A DNA stretch of 13,375 bases. Source: Gemmatimonadaceae bacterium (GTDB lineage Bacteria > Gemmatimonadota > Gemmatimonadetes > Gemmatimonadales > Gemmatimonadaceae). Within the stretch, counting starts at the first letter, position 1. Each line of letters opens with the position of its first letter. Made by a program: the position numbers and the translations under genes. The stretch is from the NCBI GenBank assembly GCA_013816695.1, contig JACDDZ010000023.1, positions 1 through 13,375 of the forward strand, read 5' to 3'. This document shows positions 6,674-13,375 of the stretch, one piece after another. The notes below the pieces were generated by a model, which saw only the letters and a list, made by a program, of their open reading frames with translations, was not told the origin of the DNA and searched no databases.

Positions 6674-7584
6674 CAGGTGATTGGCGGGGGTGGATCGTTG
6701 GTGACCCTGCGGATGATTCCGCCATTCTCCGCAAGCGTGCGTTCCGCTTTTTCACGATCGACGCCAAGCTTCTGCATTACTATCGCGAGCTTGACACTCT
6801 TGTTCGCCGAATCCAGCAGCGCACGCGCTTCCTCGCGCGAAACCCCGCAAACTTCACTCACGATGCGCTCACTGCGATCAACGAGTTTGTTGTTCGTAGC
6901 CCGAAGATCGACCATCAGGTTTCCGTAGGTCTTTCCAATGCGGATCATCGCGCCTGTGGTAATCATGTTGAGGACGAGCTTGGTTGCTGTACCGGCCTTC
7001 ATCCGCGTCGACCCGGTCACTGCTTCGGGCCCCGTTACCGGGACAATTGCGACATCCACCATTTCCACGACACGCTGTGGTGGTGGTGAGCATGCAACTA
7101 TTGCCGTTTTCGCGCCCAGCTCCCGCGCCCGCTCGATTGCGGAATGCACGTACGGAGTCGTACCGGACGCCGCGATGCCGATCACGAAATCCTTCACTCC
7201 GATTCCATTTTCGTCCATCGCCTTTGCTCCATTCTCCACAATGTCTTCGGCACCTTCCTGTGCCCGTGTGAGCGCGGCGAGGCCGCCCGCGATAATTCCC
7301 TGGACCATTTCGGGTTGCACACCGAAAGTGGGGGGACATTCGCTGGCGTCGAGCACACCGAGCCGACCGGAAGTGCCTGCGCCGACGTAAAAAAGGCGGC
7401 CATCCTGGCGGAAGGTTTGCTCGGCGATCTCCACCGCCTTCGCGATTTGGAGGCGCTGACTGGCGACGGCGTCTGCGACTCCCCGGTCTTCAGCGCTTAT
7501 CAGGTCGACGATCTCGATGGGCGATGCAAGATCGATCGACGCGGTACGCGGGTTGCGGCGCTCAGTCTCGCGCGGATCTCTCAT
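6673..7584 (-). CDS. murQ: N-acetylmuramic acid 6-phosphate etherase
   Basis: SIS-fold lyase that removes D-lactate from MurNAc-6-phosphate to give GlcNAc-6-phosphate, the last dedicated step of MurNAc recycling. The 303-aa protein has the full family signature: VGAGTSGRLGVLDASECPPT (67-86), the phosphosugar-binding GIAASGTTPYV (136-146) and TGSTRMKAGTATK. Glu82 (in ASEC) and Glu113 (in GAED) fall one position from the catalytic Glu83 and Glu114 of E. coli MurQ. The C-terminal helical region (GVSREEARALLDSANKSVK) is also typical. The ATG at 7584 is the only reasonable start seen; its ribosome site is weak. It is the first gene of the recycling operon and faces away from the exported-protein/GGT pair. 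No murR-type regulator gene is nearby. Confidence 0.96.
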   Translation of the reverse strand: MRDPRETERRNPRTASIDLASPIEIVDLISAEDRGVADAVASQRLQIAKAVEIAEQTFRQDGRLFYVGAGTSGRLGVLDASECPPTFGVQPEMVQGIIAGGLAALTRAQEGAEDIVENGAKAMDENGIGVKDFVIGIAASGTTPYVHSAIERARELGAKTAIVACSPPPQRVVEMVDVAIVPVTGPEAVTGSTRMKAGTATKLVLNMITTGAMIRIGKTYGNLMVDLRATNNKLVDRSERIVSEVCGVSREEARALLDSANKSVKLAIVMQKLGVDREKAERTLAENGGIIRRVTNDPPPPIT

Positions 7585-7665
7585 TCGGGATTCGTTGCTG
7601 TAAGATGCGTCACTGCCCTAACTTATGAGACGCGTTCAGATCGCCGCAAGCCAACGGAGCCAATT
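7585..7665. promoter_or_regulatory. Divergent promoter region, murQ operon versus exported-protein/GGT operon
   Basis: This 81-bp gap must carry promoters for both directions. On the plus strand TTGCTG (7595-7600) and TAACTT (7619-7624) are separated by 18 bp. On the minus strand TTGCGG (7649-7644) and TAAGTT (7625-7620) are also separated by 18 bp. The two -10 candidates lie on the same AT-rich patch, so the polymerases would compete. GCGTC/GACGC arms (7607-7611 and 7629-7633) flank that patch. All of this is read by eye. Confidence 0.35.
7656..7659 (+). promoter_or_regulatory. Ribosome binding site (GGAG) deciding the GTG start at 7666
   Basis: GGAG lies 6 nt before the GTG at 7666-7668. 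It supports this start rather than the long upstream open frame, which runs antisense through murQ. Confidence 0.6.
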
Positions 7666-8331
7666 GTGAAACGAATCGCCCTGATTGCTCTCTTTCTCGC
7701 ATCGATTCCACTCGATGCACAAATCTATGATGGCCGCCGACCCAAGAGTCCAAGCATATGGATATCAGGTGGAGCTGCTGCGTTCTCTGCAGACGGCATC
7801 AACGACGGGGGTACCCGCTCTTCCTGGGACTTCTCGGGCACAACCGTTCAGTACCGGGCTGCCATCGAGAAATCGATCCAGAACCAGACTTCGATCGGGA
7901 TTGCCGTCAGTTACATGAACATGCCGTTCACGTACAACGGTAATTCGCCCGGCGGTGCGAACAGCTGCACCCAGTGCGATGCACACATGAAATTCTACAA
8001 CGCTGCTGTCACCCTCCACGTCGGCGGCGGTAATGGATTTCACCAGGTGCTGGAAGCTTCCGCCGGCGTGAACAACTACCGCGATTTCAGGCGCGACGCT
8101 GACGGCCTTGCCCTCGAGCCGCTCGACGGCAACATCGATCCCGCATTCACGTTCGGTTACGGGTTCGGGTTCAACTTTAGTCCTTCGCAGGAAGTTTTTG
8201 TAATCCAGGATTATGGAATCGCACTGCACGAGCGCGATGGATTGCAAAACAATCAGAGCAACACGCTCACGATGCGAACAACGCGGATTGGCTACCGAAT
8301 GGGGTTTGGAAAGCGCGGACCGCTCCGCTAG
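7666..8331 (+). CDS. Exported protein of unknown function, probable outer-membrane beta-barrel
   Basis: The 221-aa protein starts at GTG with a classic signal peptide (VKRIALIALFLASIPLDA, then QIYD). The mature part is rich in Gly, Asn and aromatic residues, with alternating hydrophobic stretches such as TTVQYRAAI, SIGIAVSYM, FYNAAVTLHV and FGYGFGFNFS. It ends in TRIGYRMGFG plus a short basic tail. This suits a small outer-membrane barrel of about eight strands, but no named family is recognised and the fold is inferred. It contains a CTQC motif (Cys101, Cys104) in a probable loop, which is unusual for a barrel. The open frame extends far upstream, but that part is antisense to murQ and is not credited. 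The gamma-glutamyltransferase gene starts one base after its stop, so the two are co-transcribed. Confidence 0.75.
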   Translation: MKRIALIALFLASIPLDAQIYDGRRPKSPSIWISGGAAAFSADGINDGGTRSSWDFSGTTVQYRAAIEKSIQNQTSIGIAVSYMNMPFTYNGNSPGGANSCTQCDAHMKFYNAAVTLHVGGGNGFHQVLEASAGVNNYRDFRRDADGLALEPLDGNIDPAFTFGYGFGFNFSPSQEVFVIQDYGIALHERDGLQNNQSNTLTMRTTRIGYRMGFGKRGPLR

Positions 8332-8332
8332 C

Positions 8333-10132
8333 GTGAAAAAGCTGCAATGGGTTGTGTCTGCCCTCGTGCTGGCCGCATTTGGGTGCAGCCACATTCCTTT
8401 TCTCAACCGGGCAAATGCAACAGGCGCTGAAGTACCGGCGCGGGTAGCCGGAGATTTTCCGGTGAGCTGGAAGTTCAGGGCGGGACGGACCGCGACGTTT
8501 GCACCAAACGGCATGGTCGCATCCAACAACATGCCGGCGAGCGAAGCGGGGGCAGCGATCCTTCGCGCGGGTGGCAACGCCGTCGATGCAGCAGTTGCAA
8601 CCGCCTTTGCTCTTGCAGTTTCGTTTCCCGAAGCAGGCAATCTCGGCGGCGGCGGCTTCATGGTGATCCGGATGGCTGATGGACGCACAGCAGCCCTCGA
8701 CTATCGGGAGACAGCGCCTGCAGCCGCGACGCGCAACATGTACATAGACGCTGCTGGGAACGCGACAGACGGTAGTCTGGTTGGGCGACTCGCTTCGGGC
8801 GTCCCAGCGGCTGTCGCAGGACTGGCGGAGGCGCAGCACACCTACGGCACAATGTCGCTCGCGCAGGTTCTGGCGCCGGCGATTCGAATGGCGGAAGAGG
8901 GCGTAGTGGTGGATAGCGTGTATCGCGCTCTCCTTCTCGACTACAGGAAACGCATAGGATCGTATGCCGGGGCTGCCGTGTTCTATCCGAATGGCGACGC
9001 ACCAGCTGTCGGGTCAGTGCTGAAACTCGCCGAGCTGGCGGCCACGCTCAGGCTGATAGCACGCGATGGCCCGCGCGCATTTTACGAGGGGGCGATTGCA
9101 GACCAGATCGTCGCTGAAATGTCGCGTGACTGCGACGTTCAGCGAACGGGCACGGTCGTGCCCAGCGTGAGACGCTGCGGCATCATCACAAAGAAGGATC
9201 TCGCAGGGTACAAGCCCGAGTGGCGCCAACCCATTCGAACGACCTACCGCGGCTATGCGATGCTCACAATGCCGCCGGCCTCGTCAGGTGGAATCACAGT
9301 TTCCGAAACACTGAACATTCTGGAAGGCTTCGATTCCCTTCCAGCTTTCGGATCGGTCCGCTACAAGCATCTCCTGCGTGAAGCATTGCAGCGGTCATTC
9401 ATTGACAGGAATACCGAGCTCGCGGACCCGGCCTTCATCCAGATTCCCCTGGTGCGCCTGACGAGCAAGACCTACGCAGAAGGCCTACGGAAGACAATCG
9501 ATTCTGTGCGCGCCCGCCCGGCGCCGAGCGCTGCGACAACGATGCGCGAGGGTATGGAGACAACACCTCACTCGGTTGTAGACAAATGGGGAAATGCAGT
9601 TTCGGTGACGACCACCCTCAACAGCCTGTTCGGAAACGGGGTGTACATCCGGGGTGCAGGGTTCTTCATGAACAACACGATGGATGACTTCGCGGCCAAG
9701 CCCGGCTCACCAAATCAGTTTGGATTGGTGCAGGGAGAACAGAATGCCGTGCGCGCAAAGAAGCGGGCACTGAGTGCGATGGCGCCAACGATAGTGCTGA
9801 ATCCGCGCGGCGAGCTTTTTCTGGTAGTGGGTGGACGGGGAGGTCCGAGAATCATTACAAGCGTCGCGCAGATAATTCTGAACGTCATCGATCACCGAAT
9901 GAGCCTCGGCGACGCCATGGCCGCACCGCGAATCCACCATCAGTGGCTGCCCGATTCCACTTACTATGAAACTGGGGGAGTAACCCCCGAGGTGGTGGCG
10001 GCCCTGATCGCTACAGGTCACAACATGCTCACCACCGGTGGAGTTGGAATCAACTCGGCCATCATGCGCGTGAAGCGCGGATGGGAAGGTATGGACGACC
10101 CTCGATCTCACGGCGGAGCTGCCGGATACTAA
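8333..10132 (+). CDS. ggt: Gamma-glutamyltranspeptidase / glutathione hydrolase, predicted lipoprotein
   Basis: Ntn hydrolase that cleaves gamma-glutamyl bonds (for example in glutathione) by hydrolysis or transfer, after self-cleavage into two subunits. From the GTG at 8333 the protein has 599 aa. It begins with a hydrophobic segment ending LAAFGC (Cys18), probably a lipoprotein signal, so it should be periplasmic and membrane-anchored. The large subunit has NMPASEAGAAILRAGGNAVD, GNLGGGGFMV and LDYRETAP, whose Arg is the usual glutamate-binding one. The new N-terminal Thr is Thr410 in TTPHSVVDKWGNAVSVTTTL. MDDFAAKPG, a lid-loop-like segment and the ending DDPRSHGGAAGY are typical. The oxyanion glycines are Gly503-Gly504. 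Two nearby residues differ from E. coli: LSAMAP instead of LSSMSP, and RGGPR instead of PGGSR. The start is one base after the upstream stop. A terminator overlaps its own stop codon. Confidence 0.93.
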   Translation: MKKLQWVVSALVLAAFGCSHIPFLNRANATGAEVPARVAGDFPVSWKFRAGRTATFAPNGMVASNNMPASEAGAAILRAGGNAVDAAVATAFALAVSFPEAGNLGGGGFMVIRMADGRTAALDYRETAPAAATRNMYIDAAGNATDGSLVGRLASGVPAAVAGLAEAQHTYGTMSLAQVLAPAIRMAEEGVVVDSVYRALLLDYRKRIGSYAGAAVFYPNGDAPAVGSVLKLAELAATLRLIARDGPRAFYEGAIADQIVAEMSRDCDVQRTGTVVPSVRRCGIITKKDLAGYKPEWRQPIRTTYRGYAMLTMPPASSGGITVSETLNILEGFDSLPAFGSVRYKHLLREALQRSFIDRNTELADPAFIQIPLVRLTSKTYAEGLRKTIDSVRARPAPSAATTMREGMETTPHSVVDKWGNAVSVTTTLNSLFGNGVYIRGAGFFMNNTMDDFAAKPGSPNQFGLVQGEQNAVRAKKRALSAMAPTIVLNPRGELFLVVGGRGGPRIITSVAQIILNVIDHRMSLGDAMAAPRIHHQWLPDSTYYETGGVTPEVVAALIATGHNMLTTGGVGINSAIMRVKRGWEGMDDPRSHGGAAGY

Positions 10133-10160
10133 AAAGCCCGGGCGATTTGCCCGGGCTTTT
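10132..10160. terminator. Bidirectional rho-independent terminator
   Basis: A perfect 12-bp stem (AAAAGCCCGGGC / GCCCGGGCTTTT) with a GATTT loop. The GC-rich core is flanked by A5 on one side and T4 on the other, so it can terminate the ggt transcript on the plus strand and the lipoprotein transcript on the minus strand. Its left arm begins in the last base of the ggt TAA. Confidence 0.9.
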
Positions 10161-10176
10161 CATTGGAAGCGTCGGA

Positions 10177-11076
10177 TCAGGTGTTGACCTGAACTCCGGA
10201 ATTGAGCGTGACAGTGATCCGTCCACCGTCAGGGACGCAACCCTCATAGTTGGCTGTCGCCGCTGCGGCACCTGCACCCGCTGCTGCGCCCACTGCACCA
10301 CCGATGACTGTCGATTTCGTGTTCTTGCCGAGAATCTGCCCTGCGATGGCGCCGATTGCGGCACCCGTTGCAACCTTCTGGGCGTCCTTGCCCGACGGCT
10401 GATTTTTGATCTTGTCCACCTGCGCGTAGCTCGTAGTTGCACTTACGGGGTAGGTCTTTCCGCCGAAGCTAACCGATACAACACGGAAGCCCATGACCAC
10501 GTTATCGTTTGCGTTCTCACTGCGCTTTAGCTGTGTCACTTCGACCTGGACGCTCGCGCCGGCTGGGATCACTGCGCCATTGCTGCCGCTTATGGATTCG
10601 CGGACTGTGGCCGTGAAGCGATCGCCGACACGGTTTGAGTTGGTGCAGATACGTGAGCTCGAGCTCAGATTGAGCGTCGAGCCGGCGGCTATTACGCCCA
10701 CTCTCGATGCCGCTGCACCTGGATTACGTGTCACCGTATTGCCGCTGGAGGTAGTTGCGGTGGACGGACTGGTCGTCGTCCGGCTCGGCGTCGTGGTGCG
10801 GCTCGGCGTCGTAGTACGGCTCGGCGTCGTGCGGGTCGGAGTCGTCGCTGTGCGCGCAGGAGCCGGGTTGGATGCGGTTGGTGCCGGCGCTGCGTTGGTT
10901 GGAACGTCGGTCAGGGCAGGTTGTGCTGCACTGTCGTTGTTCGCGAGCTGCAAATCACGATTGAGACTCGTATCCTGTGCGAGCGTATCTGCGGTCTTGT
11001 CGTTGCTGCTGCATGCAGTCGCAGCCATTGCTGCGAAAGCGAGCGAAACGCTGTATCGCAGAATATATTTTGACAT
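10177..11076 (-). CDS. Glycine-zipper lipoprotein with Thr/Pro/Ser/Arg-repeat linker, function unknown
   Basis: The 299-aa protein starts at the ATG at 11076, decided by a strong GGAGGAAG ribosome site just upstream. A lipoprotein signal ends ATAC (Cys22). A low-complexity Ala/Pro/Thr linker follows (about 60-125) containing three PSRTTT repeats. Next is a beta-rich region with GSTLNLSSSSRIC, VGDRFTATVRESI and GAVIPAGASVQVEV, which looks like a small beta-barrel of the kind seen in TrbI/VirB10-like or surface-exposed lipoproteins. A glycine-zipper hairpin sits at about 236-274 (ATGAAIGAIAGQILG, then VIGGAVGAAAGAG), a motif often found in envelope proteins that associate with or insert into membranes. 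It ends with a short strand region (ITVTLNSGVQVNT). The family is not recognised. It is transcribed alone, converging on ggt and diverging from the ABC gene. Confidence 0.82.
   Translation of the reverse strand: MSKYILRYSVSLAFAAMAATACSSNDKTADTLAQDTSLNRDLQLANNDSAAQPALTDVPTNAAPAPTASNPAPARTATTPTRTTPSRTTTPSRTTTPSRTTTSPSTATTSSGNTVTRNPGAAASRVGVIAAGSTLNLSSSSRICTNSNRVGDRFTATVRESISGSNGAVIPAGASVQVEVTQLKRSENANDNVVMGFRVVSVSFGGKTYPVSATTSYAQVDKIKNQPSGKDAQKVATGAAIGAIAGQILGKNTKSTVIGGAVGAAAGAGAAAATANYEGCVPDGGRITVTLNSGVQVNT
10781..10834 (-). repeat. Three tandem 18-bp repeats encoding PSRTTT
   Basis: The unit CGGCTCGGCGTCGTGGTG occurs at 10781-10798, again at 10799-10816 with two changes, and at 10817-10834 with changes at its end. 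It lies in frame in the lipoprotein linker, so copy-number change would alter only tether length. Confidence 0.8.
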
Positions 11077-11164
11077 CTGAGCTTCCTCCGGTTTTCGGTG
11101 GGTGGTGCGACGCTCCAAACCCTTTTCTTACAAGTGTTTAGCCCTCTCGAAAAGGGCAATCGCC
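11077..11164. promoter_or_regulatory. Divergent intergenic region, lipoprotein versus ABC exporter
   Basis: This 88-bp gap must hold both promoters. I see no convincing -35/-10 pair in either direction. On the minus strand TTGCCC (11159-11154) is a possible -35, without a good -10 at normal spacing. A short inverted repeat GCCCT/AGGGC (11141-11145 and 11153-11157) overlaps the candidate ribosome site of the ABC gene. Confidence 0.3.
11082..11089 (-). promoter_or_regulatory. Strong ribosome binding site (GGAGGAAG) for the lipoprotein
   Basis: The minus strand reads GGAGGAAGCTCAGATG. GGAGG is 8 nt from the ATG at 11076 and is the strongest Shine-Dalgarno match in the window. It rejects the longer in-frame starts and suggests high expression of the lipoprotein. 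Confidence 0.75.
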
Positions 11165-12964
11165 GTGCCAAATCTCAACGCGCTTAAGCCCCTCTTTCCG
11201 TACTATCGACGATACCGGTCTCAAATGACCGCCGGTCTCGTGTTCGTTGTGCTCTCAAGTGCCATAACGAGTGTAGTTCCGTGGCTACTGCGCAGGGGAA
11301 TTGACGAGATAAGCGCGGGTCGGGTCGGAAAGCCGGTCTATACGGTGTTCGCCGCAATCGTCGGCACGGCCCTGATAGGCGGCGCGTTGCGATATGGTAT
11401 GCGCGAAATCCTGAATGGAGTAAGCCGTCGCATTGAATTCGACTTGCGCGACGATCTCTATCAGCATCTCCAGGAGCTCGACGCGCCCTACTTTGGGAAG
11501 ACGCGCACAGGCGACCTGATGGCGCGGCTCACCAATGATCTGGGCGCCGTGCGAATGGCCGCGGGGCCGGCGGTGATGTATCTCACCAATACAGTCGCCG
11601 GAACCATCTTCGCTCTGTACTTCATGGCGAAGATCGATGTGCTGCTCACATTCCTGGCACTCATCCCACTTTCGCTGTTGCCAATAGTGACGGTGAAACT
11701 TGGATCTGCGATCCACGCGCGATTTGATGCGGTGCAGGAACATTTCTCCAGTCTCACGACCCACGTCCAGGAAAACCTGAGTGGAACAAGGATCGTTCGC
11801 GCATACAGGCAGGAGGCTGCTGAAATCGAGCGGTTCGGCCACCTCAACGAAGAGTACCTGCGGCGGAATATCAAGCTCGCGCGACTGTGGGGCATCATGC
11901 ACCCACTGTTTGCTCTTTTCGGCGGACTTGCCGGAGTTGTCGTGCTCGGAGTGGGTGGAATACTCGCAATCCAGGGAAAAATCTCGGTGGGCGGGTTCGT
12001 CGCGTTCATCATGTACCTCGCGATGCTGGCGTGGCCGCTGATTGCACTTGGATGGGTAGTCAACCTTTTTCAGCGGGGCAGCGCTTCGATGGCGCGGCTC
12101 TCGGAAGTGTTCGTGGCAACACCGGCCGTTAGAAATCCGGACGCTCCGCGCGAATTCCCGGCGGCCAGGGGAGGCCGCGGAATTGACTTCCGGAATGTTG
12201 GCTTCCAGTACCCGCCGCGGGGTGACTCCGAAGCTGCCTGGGTGCTCCGCAATATTTCGTTCTCCGTTCCGGGCGGCGCTACGCTCGGCGTAGTCGGGGC
12301 GACAGGGAGCGGGAAATCTGCGCTTGTCGAACTGATAGCGCGGATCTACGATCCACAGGAGGGAGAGATTCTCATTGATGGCGTGAATATCCGGGATCTG
12401 TCACTCGACAAGCTGCGGAGGGAAATCAGCTTCGTCCCGCAGGAAAGCCTGTTGTTCAGTGAGACCATTCGCGCCAACATCGCCTACGGCGCGGCTGATC
12501 CAGAGGCCGTCGAATGGGCAGCGGGTGTCGCGCAACTGGCAGAGACGATTGCGGAGTTTCCCGGTGGATACGAAACCCAACTTGGTGAACGTGGAATCAA
12601 CCTGTCGGGAGGTCAGAAGCAGCGCGCTGCTCTCGCGCGCGCCCTCGCGAGGAATCCGCCCATAGTCGTTCTCGACGACGCGCTCTCAGCAGTGGATACA
12701 CAGACCGAGGCTGCCATCCTGCGCGAGCTTCGTGGCGCGCTCCAAAAGCAGACGACGGTGATCGCGTCGCATCGCATAACGGCGATCAGGGATGCCGACT
12801 GGATAGTGGTTCTGGATGAAGGAAAAATCGTAGAACGGGGCGTTCACGAGGAACTGCTTGCAGCGCGCGGAAAATACTGGACATTGTTACGAAGGCAGCA
12901 GCTGGAAGCATCCATCGAAGGGGATACGGCAATTCCACTGATAGACAGCGTGGCAACCGCATGA
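11165..12964 (+). CDS. ABC exporter half-transporter, MdlA-like (membrane domain fused to ATPase)
   Basis: The 599-aa protein (GTG at 11165, preceded by AGGG 8 nt upstream) has an exporter membrane domain of about six helices (1-320). It includes the coupling-region motifs RTGDLMARLTNDL and HVQENLSGTRIVRAYRQE. The ATPase domain follows, with A-loop Tyr349, Walker A GATGSGKS (378-385), Q-loop Gln426 in FVPQES, signature LSGGQ (480-484), Walker B IVVLDD, D-loop SAVD (508-511) and H-loop His536. The residue after the Walker B Asp, normally the catalytic Glu, is Asp505. E. coli MdlA, from memory, has the same LDDALSAVD and shares the end RYQQLEA/RRQQLEA. MdlA-type proteins usually pair with an MdlB-type partner; none is adjacent. 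The substrate is unknown. In-frame GTGs at 11102 and 11105 are possible but less likely starts. The stop overlaps the histidine kinase start. Confidence 0.92.
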   Translation: MPNLNALKPLFPYYRRYRSQMTAGLVFVVLSSAITSVVPWLLRRGIDEISAGRVGKPVYTVFAAIVGTALIGGALRYGMREILNGVSRRIEFDLRDDLYQHLQELDAPYFGKTRTGDLMARLTNDLGAVRMAAGPAVMYLTNTVAGTIFALYFMAKIDVLLTFLALIPLSLLPIVTVKLGSAIHARFDAVQEHFSSLTTHVQENLSGTRIVRAYRQEAAEIERFGHLNEEYLRRNIKLARLWGIMHPLFALFGGLAGVVVLGVGGILAIQGKISVGGFVAFIMYLAMLAWPLIALGWVVNLFQRGSASMARLSEVFVATPAVRNPDAPREFPAARGGRGIDFRNVGFQYPPRGDSEAAWVLRNISFSVPGGATLGVVGATGSGKSALVELIARIYDPQEGEILIDGVNIRDLSLDKLRREISFVPQESLLFSETIRANIAYGAADPEAVEWAAGVAQLAETIAEFPGGYETQLGERGINLSGGQKQRAALARALARNPPIVVLDDALSAVDTQTEAAILRELRGALQKQTTVIASHRITAIRDADWIVVLDEGKIVERGVHEELLAARGKYWTLLRRQQLEASIEGDTAIPLIDSVATA

Positions 12965-13375
12965 AGACCAACGAGGAAGGACGCGTCCGTCCAGAGCGCA
13001 TTGCAATTCTCGAGGCGCAGGTGCTGGAGGCGCAGCGGGTGATCAACGAGCTGCACTCGCGGGATGCGTTGAAGACGCAGTTTCTTTCCAACATTTCGCA
13101 CGATCTGCGCACACCTCTCACGGCTATCATCACGCACGCCGAGATACTTCGCGACGGAATGCTCGGCGAGCTCAACGACCGTCAGACGCAGAGTCTCGCC
13201 GGAATCATCACCGGTGGCCGGCAGCTGCTTGACATGATCGGTGAAATCCTGATCTATGCGAAAGGCGCCGGAAGTCAGCTCGACCTCAACGTGTCGGACT
13301 TCGCCATCAGTGAAGTGATAGACCATGTACTGGCCGTGAATGAACCGCTTGCCGCGAAAAAGGGACTCGCAGTCG
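12961..13375 (+). CDS. Sensor histidine kinase, N-terminal part (partial)
   Basis: The ATG at 12961 overlaps the ABC gene stop as ATGA, and the frame stays open for 138 codons to the window edge. After a short hydrophilic start comes a probable coiled-coil (about 12-40, ERIAILEAQVLEAQRVINEL). A HisKA dimerization and phosphoacceptor domain follows, with FLSNISHDLRTPLTAI and His47 as the phosphorylated residue. The second helix (QTQSLAGIITGGRQLLDMI) and the link toward the ATPase domain (LDLNVSDFAISEVI) are as expected. The catalytic ATP-binding domain lies outside the window, as would any C-terminal receiver domain. No membrane segment or sensor domain precedes HisKA, so it is a cytoplasmic kinase that may take its signal through the coiled coil or a partner. 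Tight coupling to the ABC gene suggests a shared response. Confidence 0.93.
   Translation, partial: MKTNEEGRVRPERIAILEAQVLEAQRVINELHSRDALKTQFLSNISHDLRTPLTAIITHAEILRDGMLGELNDRQTQSLAGIITGGRQLLDMIGEILIYAKGAGSQLDLNVSDFAISEVIDHVLAVNEPLAAKKGLAV

Noticed and set aside
7144..7665. Long upstream extension of the open frame before the exported protein (7144-8331)
   Set aside because: It runs antisense through murQ, whose catalytic motifs are intact, while the GTG at 7666 has a ribosome site and a signal peptide.
7765..8688. Minus-strand open frame of 307 codons across the exported-protein/GGT junction
   Set aside because: It shows no recognisable motif and lies opposite two genes with clear exported-protein features; it is a shadow frame in GC-rich DNA.
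11285..12063. Minus-strand open frames of about 200 codons opposite the ABC membrane domain
   Set aside because: No domain, no ribosome site and composition typical of antisense frames; the plus-strand exporter is certain.
1..13375. Mobile element, phage, CRISPR or defence island
   Set aside because: No transposase, integrase, terminal repeats, spacer array or tRNA was seen, and gene style is uniform across the window.

Overview
The window looks like ordinary chromosome from a Gram-negative (diderm) bacterium. It encodes three predicted lipoproteins, an exported protein with a beta-barrel-like pattern and a complete cell-wall recycling route. By eye the base composition is moderately GC-rich, and about four of the twelve genes appear to start with GTG. 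The overall style would suit Gemmatimonadota or a related phylum, but that is a guess from protein style, not from a marker gene. I see no RNA gene, CRISPR array, insertion sequence, integrase or composition break.

Positions 1-1808 (minus strand) hold a multidomain N-acetylmuramoyl-L-alanine amidase lipoprotein. It is coupled through a GTGA overlap to a secreted protein that runs off the left edge. A 96-bp divergent spacer follows, with a perfect 12-bp palindrome and a 7-bp direct repeat at 22-bp spacing. Beyond it is a PP2C-type Ser/Thr phosphatase on the plus strand (1905-2780). Its stop codon overlaps the stop codon of the convergent ampG gene within one TTAA.

Positions 2777-7584 (minus strand) form a tight four-gene peptidoglycan recycling operon, transcribed murQ - anmK - nagZ - ampG. 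AmpG brings GlcNAc-anhydroMurNAc muropeptides into the cytoplasm, NagZ removes GlcNAc, AnmK turns anhydroMurNAc into MurNAc-6-phosphate, and MurQ turns that into GlcNAc-6-phosphate. The junctions are TGATG, ATGA and a 16-nt gap with a Shine-Dalgarno site. The secreted amidase nearby could help generate the muropeptides.

Divergent from murQ (7666-10132, plus strand) are a small exported protein with a beta-barrel-like pattern and, one base after its stop, a gamma-glutamyltranspeptidase with a lipoprotein-type signal. The pair ends at a strong bidirectional hairpin terminator shared with a convergent glycine-zipper lipoprotein (10177-11076, minus). Divergent from that lipoprotein, an MdlA-like ABC exporter half-transporter (11165-12964, plus) overlaps by ATGA a histidine kinase that runs off the right edge.

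Most genes belong to well-known families. The points most worth a second look are the two-domain cytoplasmic NagZ, the architecture of the amidase, the altered active-site surroundings of the transpeptidase, the unpaired Walker B-Asp ABC subunit coupled to a histidine kinase, and the small repeats in the amidase/phosphatase spacer. I found no convincing wholly new system.
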